A DNA stretch of 64,000 nucleotides. Origin: Saprospiraceae bacterium. GTDB lineage: Bacteria > Bacteroidota > Bacteroidia > Chitinophagales > Saprospiraceae. The stretch lies in assembly GCA_020631355.1 (NCBI GenBank), contig JAHDHL010000024.1:1-64000 (forward strand), read 5' to 3'. The position numbers were made by a program, and so were the translations under genes. Numbering within the stretch: position 1 is the stretch's first letter; each line of letters begins with the position of its first letter. Shown one piece after another: positions 47,625-57,027 of this stretch. Below the pieces are notes generated by a model. It was not told where the DNA came from. It was given only the letters and a program-made list of their open reading frames with translations, and made no database searches.

Positions 47625-47897
47625 ATGAAAATGAAACCGATTAGCGACCGCGTTGTGGTCAAACCGGCTCCCGCAGATGAAAAGACTGCAGGAGGAATCA
47701 TCATTCCTGATACGGCTAAGGAAAAGCCACAAAGAGGTGAGATTGTTGCAGTAGGTCCCGGAAAGGACGGCAACAAGATGACAGTGAAGAAAGGAGACAT
47801 TGTACTGTACGGTAAGTATGCCGGCCAGGAATTGTCCCATAAAGGTGTGGATTACCTAATCATGCGTGAGGACGACATCCTTGTTATCCTAGGCTAG
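47625..47897 (+). CDS. groES: Co-chaperonin GroES
   Basis: A 90-residue GroES, the lid of the GroEL folding chamber. The opening [19 protein letters not shown], the mobile loop [15 protein letters not shown] and the ending REDDILVIL are all canonical. groEL starts 66 bases downstream on the same transcript. Confidence 0.98.
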   Translation: MKMKPISDRVVVKPAPADEKTAGGIIIPDTAKEKPQRGEIVAVGPGKDGNKMTVKKGDIVLYGKYAGQELSHKGVDYLIMREDDILVILG

Positions 47898-47957
47898 AAT
47901 AGCACCACGTTAATCTTTTTCAATTTTTATTGTTCAACATTCAATTTAAAAATCTAA

Positions 47958-49604
<1,647 letters not shown>

Positions 49605-49643
49605 TCGGATTTTGATTGTAATCAAAATTCTGTTAGATATATG

Positions 49644-49676
49644 AATCCCTTGCTCCTCGGAGTAAGGGATTTTTTT
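49644..49676 (+). terminator. Intrinsic terminator after groEL
   Basis: A 12-base stem (AATCCCTTGCTC with its complement, one G-U pair), a 4-base loop CTCG and seven T. A textbook intrinsic terminator. Confidence 0.88.
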
Positions 49677-49722
49677 ATTGATGCTTAACAGACTCTATCC
49701 CTTTTCTTCTTGGTAATATCGA

Positions 49723-49971
49723 TTAATTCCAAGTACTCATCCAAGAGACGTAACGTTTAGGTAACCATGGAGGTATAACATAATAGAACAACAACACATC
49801 CATGTATAACAGCAATAACCCTCGCATCCTTTCCTTACAATATCCCAAAACAATCATTTCGATAACAGGTGTCTCACCACTATATGTAGCTGCCATGTTT
49901 TCACCTCCGATACCCATTGGAAATGAGATGATTGATAAAAAAATTAAAAAATTAGTAAGGAAAATACTCAC
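49723..49971 (-). CDS. Doubtful small membrane-type reading frame
   Basis: An 82-codon frame starting at GTG, with hydrophobic stretches at both ends (SIFLTNFLIFLSIISFP and RGLLLLYMDVLLFYYVIPP). An internal ATG at codon 19 gives a shorter form. The sequence downstream of its stop looks coding in another frame (RLLDEYLELIDITKKKRDRV, then stop), so a frameshifted or decayed small gene is possible. No good promoter or terminator accompanies it. The rest of the 49677-50213 gap shows no gene, repeat or RNA that I can support. Confidence 0.25.
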   Translation of the reverse strand: MSIFLTNFLIFLSIISFPMGIGGENMAATYSGETPVIEMIVLGYCKERMRGLLLLYMDVLLFYYVIPPWLPKRYVSWMSTWN

Positions 49972-50213
49972 ATTTTAATCTTTCCTACTCTATACCTATT
50001 GAAAGACAATTGAACAACTAGATAACAATGAAAAGTATGAATAAAAATTGCTTAAGGCTGTATCAGCTTTACCCCAATACTAAATTAGACGATTTAGAAT
50101 TCCAACTACCCATGATGCGTTTTACGATTTTTTGACACATGCAGAATTATAACAGTACCAAAACAACAACTATTCGGAAATAGTCCTATTTTATCCCATT
50201 AAACTTATGCATC

Positions 50214-50426
50214 ATGAAAGAATACAAGTTGGAATCATTTATTTATTATTCCAAAATTTCAACAAACAAGAACCACATTCTGGATGATTCATCCCAAGAC
50301 ATCCAGGAATGTCTCAATCGAATGAGTCAGGATGGATGGCTGCTACACTCTACGGAGAAATTATCATTCGGAACAGCAGTATATATCTACCTCTACTTTG
50401 AAAGGGACATCAGGGATTTAGTATGA
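50214..50426 (+). CDS. DUF4177-like small protein
   Basis: A 70-residue soluble protein. The layout, a first strand with YKLESF, a helix with IQECLNRMSQDGWLLHSTE and a last strand pair with AVYIYLYFERD, matches the DUF4177 pattern of E-Y-K start and a central L-N-x-x-x-x-x-G-W. Function unknown. It is a single-gene unit closed by a perfect-palindrome terminator. Confidence 0.65.
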   Translation: MKEYKLESFIYYSKISTNKNHILDDSSQDIQECLNRMSQDGWLLHSTEKLSFGTAVYIYLYFERDIRDLV

Positions 50427-50433
50427 TATTTCC

Positions 50434-50463
50434 AAGGATACACATCAATTGATGTGTATCCTT
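50434..50463 (+). terminator. Intrinsic terminator, perfect palindrome
   Basis: AAGGATACACATCAA followed by its exact complement, then TTTTATTTATA. It begins 7 bases after the stop of the DUF4177-like gene. The following bases up to 50749 are AT-rich and hold no supported gene; only a weak promoter-like TTCCTTTG at 50701 is seen. Confidence 0.8.
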
Positions 50464-50749
50464 TTTTATTTATATCCCAAAATATTTCCAAAATCTAACA
50501 ATATTCATACTAAGTAAATTACACTTTTAACCAGTCTCTGTAAACTCGTTATTTAGTCACTGAACCATCCGGATTTTATTTACACATATATAATCCACTG
50601 GTAATCCATCACATATAATAAATCAGCCCCAAACCAATCATATTAAAATACTCATTAATGTATAATGGATACTTGTCACTCACACATAGTATCCTCACAA
50701 TTCCTTTGTGATACTCCCTGCTTATTGTTGTCAACAAATAAACACAACA

Positions 50750-51526
50750 ATGAGAAAGTTTACTTATGCTAGCATGCTGGTCATGCTGATGCTCCTATTG
50801 GTAGGATGTAAGGAGGAGAGCAACCTATCCCCCATCTTTAAGAATTTCACAATCAATGGTTTTGATAATAAGGGGATAGTCGATGTTGCCCTTGGAGAAA
50901 CACTCACTATGAGTGGAACATTCTCCGGTAGCCTTGCATTGGATTACTACACTATTGACATCTCCCATAGCAAAGGTTACGAGGGTCAAGGATACCTTAA
51001 CTTATCAAAAGAATTCACACTGGAAGGTATGGAACAAACAGATATCCAAGAATTCCAAATACCACCTAATCTGAAAGCCGGACTCTATCACTTTTCTATA
51101 ACCATTTTCGATGCGGAGGGGAGCGCTTCTCAAACTTTGCTTTACGACATACAGGTAAAACATCCGGATATGTCCACAATTACTGTCCTTTCACCCGGGC
51201 AGGATGCGCAGTTTGAAAGAGGCTCCTCCATCCTCATGCAAGGAGAAATCGAAGACTTGAAAGACCTTCATGAAATCATCATTATCGTAGAACCCGTAGC
51301 TGATGAAGACGGGTGGATACCGAACACAGGAATCATTTATAAAAAGCAAGTCTCACTGGATAGTTATGGTGATAAATCTTGGAATTTCAATGAATTAGCT
51401 AGTACAAATGATATCATTGAATTACCCCTGAACGCCCCTATCGGTCAATATCAGATATATATCGAATCAATTGATAATGACCAGCATATTACCGTTGAAA
51501 AAGTTAAGTTCAATATACTGCCCTAA
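50750..51526 (+). CDS. DUF4625-like lipoprotein
   Basis: A 258-residue lipoprotein. The signal (MLVMLMLLLVGCKEES) has a good lipobox, LLVGC. The mature part has two or three immunoglobulin-like beta domains, with IKVKHPDMSTITVL-type strands and GLYHFSITIFDAEGSAS, which fits the DUF4625 family of Bacteroidota surface lipoproteins. The ATG at 50750 is chosen over the upstream GTG at 50708 because it gives a clean lipoprotein signal. Function unknown. Confidence 0.75.
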   Translation: MRKFTYASMLVMLMLLLVGCKEESNLSPIFKNFTINGFDNKGIVDVALGETLTMSGTFSGSLALDYYTIDISHSKGYEGQGYLNLSKEFTLEGMEQTDIQEFQIPPNLKAGLYHFSITIFDAEGSASQTLLYDIQVKHPDMSTITVLSPGQDAQFERGSSILMQGEIEDLKDLHEIIIIVEPVADEDGWIPNTGIIYKKQVSLDSYGDKSWNFNELASTNDIIELPLNAPIGQYQIYIESIDNDQHITVEKVKFNILP

Positions 51527-51594
51527 GAACGTAACATTTTTAATTTCCCGCAGACTCGGAATAGGAATAATGCGGCTCCATTTCTTGTCTGCCT

Positions 51595-51628
51595 GAAAAT
51601 GTTCATACATCAATGTATGGGCATTTTC
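51595..51628 (+). terminator. Intrinsic terminator after the lipoprotein gene
   Basis: GAAAATGTTCATACAT pairs with ATGTATGGGCATTTTC through 16 base pairs including two G-U pairs, with a 2-base loop, followed by TATTTTATATT. Confidence 0.65.
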
Positions 51629-51671
51629 TATTTTATATTCAACCAAATAATTTTTTGGATGTTAGGCTGAC

Positions 51672-52208
51672 ATGAAATATGTGATACTTATACTAACCAT
51701 ACTGATGATGAATGCTAGTCCCCTTGAAATCTTCAATTTCTCCAAGGAAAGCCAATTGGAGAATTGGTACGTTGTGGATGATGGGGTGATGGGAGGCCTA
51801 TCCCAAGGACAAATGTATATCAATGAGGATGGTAATGCCGTTTTTTTCGGCGATGTCTCATTAAAGAACAATGGAGGATTCTCATCCATTAGGCACAGTT
51901 TCAAGTCGATGGATATTGATGGTTATACCAAAGCCCAGATTAGGGTTAAGGGAGATGGTAAAAGATACCAATTTAGAATCAAGACAGATGAGAATCACTA
52001 TCATTCCTATATCCAATATTTTGAAACATCGGGTGAATGGGAAACCATAGAATTGGAACTGGACCAACTCTACCCTAGTTTCAGGGGAATGGAATTGGAT
52101 ATGCCTAATTTTCCGGCTGAGTCCATGGAACAAATATCCTTTCTCATAGCCAACTACAAGGAAGAATCTTTCCGCTTGGAAATAGACTACCTTAAACTGA
52201 CCCAATAA
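51672..52208 (+). CDS. CIA30 family protein, secreted
   Basis: A 178-residue protein of the CIA30 family (complex I intermediate-associated protein 30), a galactose-binding-like beta sandwich. The motif NWYVVDDGVMGGLSQG near residues 32-47 is diagnostic, with RVKGDGKRYQFRIKT in the middle. A short hydrophobic N-terminus (YVILILTILMMNASP) suggests export. In bacteria these proteins are not complex I factors and their role is unknown. About 145 bases separate it from the SCP2 gene. Confidence 0.82.
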   Translation: MKYVILILTILMMNASPLEIFNFSKESQLENWYVVDDGVMGGLSQGQMYINEDGNAVFFGDVSLKNNGGFSSIRHSFKSMDIDGYTKAQIRVKGDGKRYQFRIKTDENHYHSYIQYFETSGEWETIELELDQLYPSFRGMELDMPNFPAESMEQISFLIANYKEESFRLEIDYLKLTQ

Positions 52209-52353
52209 GGCATTTAAGTACGGATACTGAAACTTTTCTTCCCAACCCTATACACACGGTGTAAAAAGGCTAGTTTTACGCCGCCCTCCCATAACGGATA
52301 AACATCCATGACTACTGACTTCATCATTTCTTTATGAATCAAACGCATTTATA

Positions 52354-52647
52354 ATGGATATCAATCAACTCAGAAATGACCTTGCAACCAAAGTCACAGA
52401 GATAGAACCTATTGGTAAAAAACTAAAATTCAATCTGGATGGTGAATTCATCCTGATTAATGGTTCGGGCGAAACAAATACCATATCGGACCAGGATGAT
52501 GATGCGGATTGCACCATCACTATGAGCTTGGATACTTACCAAAAATTACAACGCAAGGAAATCAAACCCATGATTGCTACACTCCAAGGCAAAATCAAGG
52601 TAAAAGGGGACCTAGGCCTAGCCAGGAAACTCAGACAATTAATGTAG
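52354..52647 (+). CDS. SCP2 sterol-carrier-domain protein
   Basis: A 97-residue single-domain SCP2 protein. The strand pattern KLKFNLDGEFILING, the DADCTITMSLDTYQKLQ block and the ending MIATLQGKIKVKGDLGLARKL are typical. SCP2 domains bind lipids, sterols or acyl-CoA in a hydrophobic tunnel. The sulfotransferase gene starts 5 bases downstream, so a lipid substrate for that enzyme is a reasonable inference. Confidence 0.88.
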   Translation: MDINQLRNDLATKVTEIEPIGKKLKFNLDGEFILINGSGETNTISDQDDDADCTITMSLDTYQKLQRKEIKPMIATLQGKIKVKGDLGLARKLRQLM

Positions 52648-52652
52648 GAATT

Positions 52653-53900
52653 ATGCCAATAGACCAACCATTCAGTATCCAAAGAACAAGGATGCTCAAT
52701 ACCATCAATCGGATGGGAAAAGGTTTGAGTGCCATAGGTTTGGACCCTTTCAGGCTCAAAACGGATTCCATCATCAAAAAAGCCAAAAAAAATGCGGGTT
52801 ATTCGCAACGAATTCCCGATAACATTATCATTGGTATGAATAAATTGGTTGATTCCATTAATCAGGAAGCCCGACCAAATCCTTTTGGAAAATTAGCGGT
52901 AAAGACACTTTTCGAAAGGACACTGACCCAAAGACTACTCATTGACCAGTTTATAAAGCAAAACCCTGATGTGGTTCAGGATGATATCAAAGAACCGATT
53001 TTCATCATAGGAATGCCACGAACAGGTACGACCATTCTTCATGCCCTAATGCATGAGGACCCTCAGAACCGTTCCCCATTGGCATGGGAATGCCTACTAC
53101 CCTATCCTGCTCCTACACCCGATAATTTCAAGAACAACACCCAACTTCATACCGTCCAAAAAGAATTTGGTCAGTTGTTCAAATTGGTGCCTGATTTTAA
53201 GAAAAAGCACCATATGGAAGCAGACTCACCACAAGAATGTTTGGGTATCAATGCTTTCGATTTCAATTCGTTTCAGACCGCAGCTCAGTTGTATATACCG
53301 AGTTATATGAATTGGTTCCTAAATGCATCCGACCAATTGGGAACCATGCAATTTCACAAACGATTCCTACAATTCTTACAATCCGGCGGCGTCAAAGGGG
53401 AAAGGTGGTTATTGAAGTCCCCTGTCCATCTGATGAGGTTGAAAGAAATATTCGAAGTCTATCCGGATGCCAAAATCATTATGACACATAGGACACCCAC
53501 CAAGGTCGTACCCTCGGCTGCTAGCTTGGTCTCGTCTGTTCGTTCGCTGTACAGTGACCATGAAGACCCTCTTAGAACAGGTAAGGAAATGTCGGAAATC
53601 TGGAGCCAGTACTTTAATCTATTCTTGGAGGCCCGTAGGAAACTGGATAAGGAAGAACAAATCATTGATTTGAAATTCGAGGATTTTGTGGGTAACCAAC
53701 TCGAAGTAGTCAAGAAAATATATCAACGATTTAATTGGAAACTATCTGATGAAGCCCAACAGAATATGGAAATGTTCCTAGCCCGGAATCCTAAGGACAA
53801 ATATGGGGCACACCAATATACACTTGAGGATTTTGGTTTGAATGATAGTGATATCAATGAACAATTCAAGGATTACAATTCATTTCTGAATACACTATAA
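52653..53900 (+). CDS. Sulfotransferase family protein
   Basis: A 415-residue PAPS-dependent sulfotransferase-like enzyme. The 5'-phosphosulfate loop is GMPRTGTT (122-127 for PRTGTT), and the 3'-phosphate motif has R280 and S288 (HRTPTKVVPSAAS) with the usual spacing of eight. The frame is open upstream to 52509, but that part overlaps the SCP2 gene and is dismissed; the ATG at 52653 gives the natural N-terminus. The length and the DPQNRSPLAWEC segment fit the Sulfotransfer_3-type group found with lipid-metabolism genes in marine bacteria. The acceptor is unknown. Confidence 0.88.
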   Translation: MPIDQPFSIQRTRMLNTINRMGKGLSAIGLDPFRLKTDSIIKKAKKNAGYSQRIPDNIIIGMNKLVDSINQEARPNPFGKLAVKTLFERTLTQRLLIDQFIKQNPDVVQDDIKEPIFIIGMPRTGTTILHALMHEDPQNRSPLAWECLLPYPAPTPDNFKNNTQLHTVQKEFGQLFKLVPDFKKKHHMEADSPQECLGINAFDFNSFQTAAQLYIPSYMNWFLNASDQLGTMQFHKRFLQFLQSGGVKGERWLLKSPVHLMRLKEIFEVYPDAKIIMTHRTPTKVVPSAASLVSSVRSLYSDHEDPLRTGKEMSEIWSQYFNLFLEARRKLDKEEQIIDLKFEDFVGNQLEVVKKIYQRFNWKLSDEAQQNMEMFLARNPKDKYGAHQYTLEDFGLNDSDINEQFKDYNSFLNTL

Positions 53901-53915
53901 TACTGCACATAAACA

Positions 53916-54977
53916 ATGGAACTCAAAAGTAAGAAAGCGCTAGAGCAATTCCTTGATATCGTTAGAAAGGCTGATGCTACTTTCCTCAATCCTGAAAAGA
54001 ATCTGGATCATCAAGGTCATGTGGATGGTTACAGTCATCTCTTTCATCTACTTCGGACAACAATTGATTTCTACCTATTCAATGATCCATTGAAACCCCA
54101 ATTCATGTTATTGGCGAATCCATCCCATAAAATCTTGGGTGATAATGTGGATGCAGTTTATTATTTCACCCAACTCAGAAGTGACCAGGAATATATCATA
54201 AGAGGCAAACGCTTTGATAGTTGCTATCTTTCCTTTTCAACCTACGGAGGTGGAGAACCAGAAGGTGGTATCGTTGAACGGGTTTGTCAGAATATCAATC
54301 ACAGGGACATTCAGTTCGGTAAGGATGGCTCATTCGAAATCAAACTCACTCCCCACCCGAATGGAGTCAATGAGTTCAAGTTAGATGAGGATGTAGTGAA
54401 TCTATTCACAAGAGAGTACTTTTTTGATCGTAAGAACGGAACGGAATCCACGTTGGAAATCATCAATACCCAACAAGGAATCGTGCCCCCACTTACAGAT
54501 GATGAGCTCAGTAGGCGTATCGGCATCATGTCTACTTTCTTTGAACAAAGTACCTGGATGGCTCCATTACCCATAGAATTCCCTGAAAATGATTTCCTAC
54601 CACCTTTTGAGTTTTACGAAGACCAAGGCGGATGGGGAACCGTGGATAATATCTATTGTTTCGGGAAATTCAAATTGGAAAATAATCAGTATCTGAAGAT
54701 TCACTTTACTTCACCAGAATGCTGTTATTGGGGAATCCAGACTTGGAACTACCTGATGCAATCCATGGACTATACCCAGTTCCCGGTTTCCATCAATAAG
54801 GGCCAGGCAAAGGCGAATCAAGATGGTAGTTTCACCATTTACCTCAGTCATCAGAAAATGGATGTAGACAATTGGATTTCTACCGCCCAGTACAAGGAAG
54901 CCATCATATTTATCAGATGGCTGCTAGCTGAGAAAATGCCTGACCAACCCATAGTGGAATTGCATGAATTATCCTGA
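53916..54977 (+). CDS. DUF1214-like protein
   Basis: A 353-residue protein without a signal peptide. The C-terminal half, with YWGIQTWNYLMQSMDY and DGSFTIYLSHQ, matches the DUF1214 pattern, and the N-terminal half has the beta-rich RSDQEYIIRGKRFDSCYLSF region. Function unknown. It begins 15 bases after the sulfotransferase, on the same transcript, which suggests that the two act on the same molecule. Confidence 0.72.
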   Translation: MELKSKKALEQFLDIVRKADATFLNPEKNLDHQGHVDGYSHLFHLLRTTIDFYLFNDPLKPQFMLLANPSHKILGDNVDAVYYFTQLRSDQEYIIRGKRFDSCYLSFSTYGGGEPEGGIVERVCQNINHRDIQFGKDGSFEIKLTPHPNGVNEFKLDEDVVNLFTREYFFDRKNGTESTLEIINTQQGIVPPLTDDELSRRIGIMSTFFEQSTWMAPLPIEFPENDFLPPFEFYEDQGGWGTVDNIYCFGKFKLENNQYLKIHFTSPECCYWGIQTWNYLMQSMDYTQFPVSINKGQAKANQDGSFTIYLSHQKMDVDNWISTAQYKEAIIFIRWLLAEKMPDQPIVELHELS

Positions 54978-55014
54978 AGTCTAAACCATTCTTAGGAAAT
55001 TGCATTAATTGGTT

Positions 55015-55467
55015 ATGAAAAATGTATTACTCATCAGTTTGGGAGGCATCGGATTGTTGCTACTCTGTTTGCTTTCATACGGTTATACAAATTCCAATGA
55101 GATGAAAAAAGCCAAGAATGTATTGGGAGAAGAATTACAAGCCTGCTGTTACGAACCCAAGACAGGTTGGTATAGGGATGGTTTCTGCCATACGGGTGAT
55201 AATGATTATGGTGTCCATGTTGTCTGTGCGGAGATGACTGATGAATTCCTGAATTATACCTCACAATGTGGTAATGATTTGGTAACACCCAAACCCGAAT
55301 ACAATTTTCCAGGACTGAAGGCCGGAGATAAATGGTGCCTTTGTGTTACCAGATGGAAAGAAGCAAAGGATAAGGGCTATGCACCACCCGTTGTCCTAGA
55401 AAGCACACATGAAAAAGCCCTGACAGTCGTAACGATAGATGAACTTAAAGCATTCAAAAAACAATAG
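55015..55467 (+). CDS. DUF2237 family protein with N-terminal membrane anchor
   Basis: A 150-residue protein. After a hydrophobic segment (VLLISLGGIGLLLLCLLSYG) the rest matches DUF2237: KNVLGEELQACCYEPKTGWY, YRDGFCHTG, HVVCAEMTDEFL, GNDLVTPKPEYNFPGLKAGD and WCLCVTRW. The many Cys are conserved in the family. Most DUF2237 proteins are about 120 residues without a signal, so this is an exported or anchored variant. The ATG at 55015 is used; a TTG at 55009 would add two residues. It follows the DUF1214-like gene by 37 bases. Confidence 0.85.
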   Translation: MKNVLLISLGGIGLLLLCLLSYGYTNSNEMKKAKNVLGEELQACCYEPKTGWYRDGFCHTGDNDYGVHVVCAEMTDEFLNYTSQCGNDLVTPKPEYNFPGLKAGDKWCLCVTRWKEAKDKGYAPPVVLESTHEKALTVVTIDELKAFKKQ

Positions 55468-55543
55468 TTTTTTTCATCCTGTGAAATCTAAAATATTCAA
55501 TCATTCAATGCCTCCTTTATGGAGCATTCATAACATTATCGAA

Positions 55544-55900
55544 ATGAGAATCATTGCCCTAATCGTTTGCCTTAGTCTTTTAGCCCATTATGAAATAACA
55601 GCACAGACCGAATTCGATTTGGATCCTTATCAAAGTATGCTAATGACAGGTAAGGGCCCCGGACAGGATGGAACCATCAATCCATATGATGGTGAAGATT
55701 GCTATGCTATCATTGAAAACATTGGTAAAAAGGAATTCTCAATCAGGATTCAAAAGAAAGGAAAAATCATTGAGTCTATTCCCATTCAAAAGGGAGAAAC
55801 TAAGAAATTGGTATTGTTGAGGGGCCAGGAGTTGTACCTAGACCCTACTACTGATGGCATGGCAAAAGCTAGGGTGGATTACGAAAAAATGGAAAAATAA
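55544..55900 (+). CDS. Small secreted protein, unknown
   Basis: A 118-residue protein with a signal peptide (ALIVCLSLLAHYEITAQTE). The mature part is a small beta-rich domain (GPGQDGTINPYDGEDCYAII and IRIQKKGKIIESIPI) of a kind seen in Bacteroidota secreted proteins that I cannot name. The frame is open upstream to 55439, overlapping the DUF2237 gene, but the ATG at 55544 opens a clean signal sequence. Confidence 0.7.
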   Translation: MRIIALIVCLSLLAHYEITAQTEFDLDPYQSMLMTGKGPGQDGTINPYDGEDCYAIIENIGKKEFSIRIQKKGKIIESIPIQKGETKKLVLLRGQELYLDPTTDGMAKARVDYEKMEK

Positions 55901-56039
55901 GCCGAAGCCAATCAAATGTAAGCTTCGTCCGCTGGATAACATTTTGTAAGGGTTCATAGGGGATTGTTCGGATATCCCGTTAATAGCCCTTAATTTGTTT
56001 ATCGTTCAATTGTAATTCATTTCAAGTAACAGTTCCAGT

Positions 56040-56903
56040 ATGAAATACTTCCTATCATTTCTTTTCATGTCCTTTCTCGGCCTGAATCTGATAATGGCCC
56101 AACAAGTTTATATTTCCAAAATCAATAAGGATAAGGTATTGGTAGGCCCGGAACTCGTCAGCCCGATGAATGTGGCAGTAGCGACATATCACCTTGACAT
56201 GAGTGAAAAACATATTGAGGCACTCAATGATATTCAAACAAGGAACTTGCAAAGGATGGATGAATTAGACCCTACGATTCCCAAGAAAAAACTTAAGAAA
56301 GAAAAGGCTAGAATCATCCGAAAAAACAAACTGATACAACTAGAATTAGAGGTAACCCAACAAATTTCCGCTTTATGGAACGATGCATTGGAAATTGAGA
56401 AAAAGAAACAGGAATTGTATGCCTTGTCGCAGAGAGAAAATGCGTCATACGATGTCATAACCACAGATGGTACTTTTGATACGAACCAATACGAATTCAT
56501 TATTGAGAAAGGTGCTGCCCTTACACATTTCACCACTTCCATCCCCGTAAGATATACACCTGGAAAGAATGGATGGGTGACCAAAAAATCAAGTAGTGTC
56601 ACCACCAGTACTTGCTGTTCATCCTCTACCGACAATTCATACCTGATGTCCCGCGAGGATATTGCACCCAAATTCTATTTCAAACAGATGGCAGGCTCGC
56701 CTTACAACAAGGAAAAATGTCCACTTGGATTCGAATTCGAACCCAAACAATCCAATTGTATCCAATCCGGCACATTCCAACCCAATAATGCTACTGATAA
56801 CCAGAATATTATCCTTGTCGATTCCAATAGTAAGGAAACAATAAAGATGACGGATTTTCAGGTAGCTGATACAGCACAAATGGTCAAGTCCAGTGGAAAA
56901 TAG
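56040..56903 (+). CDS. Secreted coiled-coil protein, unknown
   Basis: A 287-residue protein with a signal peptide (FLFMSFLGLNLIMAQQ). Residues of about 55-125 are a Lys/Glu-rich coiled coil. The C-terminal part has a Ser/Thr/Cys-rich patch (TTSTCCSSSTD) and further Cys pairs. I do not recognise it. It lies 139 bases after the small secreted protein and may belong to the same export-linked group. Confidence 0.68.
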   Translation: MKYFLSFLFMSFLGLNLIMAQQVYISKINKDKVLVGPELVSPMNVAVATYHLDMSEKHIEALNDIQTRNLQRMDELDPTIPKKKLKKEKARIIRKNKLIQLELEVTQQISALWNDALEIEKKKQELYALSQRENASYDVITTDGTFDTNQYEFIIEKGAALTHFTTSIPVRYTPGKNGWVTKKSSSVTTSTCCSSSTDNSYLMSREDIAPKFYFKQMAGSPYNKEKCPLGFEFEPKQSNCIQSGTFQPNNATDNQNIILVDSNSKETIKMTDFQVADTAQMVKSSGK

Positions 56904-57027
56904 CACTAGCCATTTCCGAGTTCCTTTTCTATCTAAAAGACGAAACTTTTCTCATCATGAGGCGTAAAATCTAGTACACTAATACCAACTATACCAGAAG
57001 CCCATTCACACTTTTGCAAACGATACG

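Noticed and set aside
52509-52652. N-terminal extension of the sulfotransferase frame
   Set aside because: Overlaps the SCP2 gene in another frame, and its sequence shows no family resemblance; the ATG at 52653 gives the natural start.
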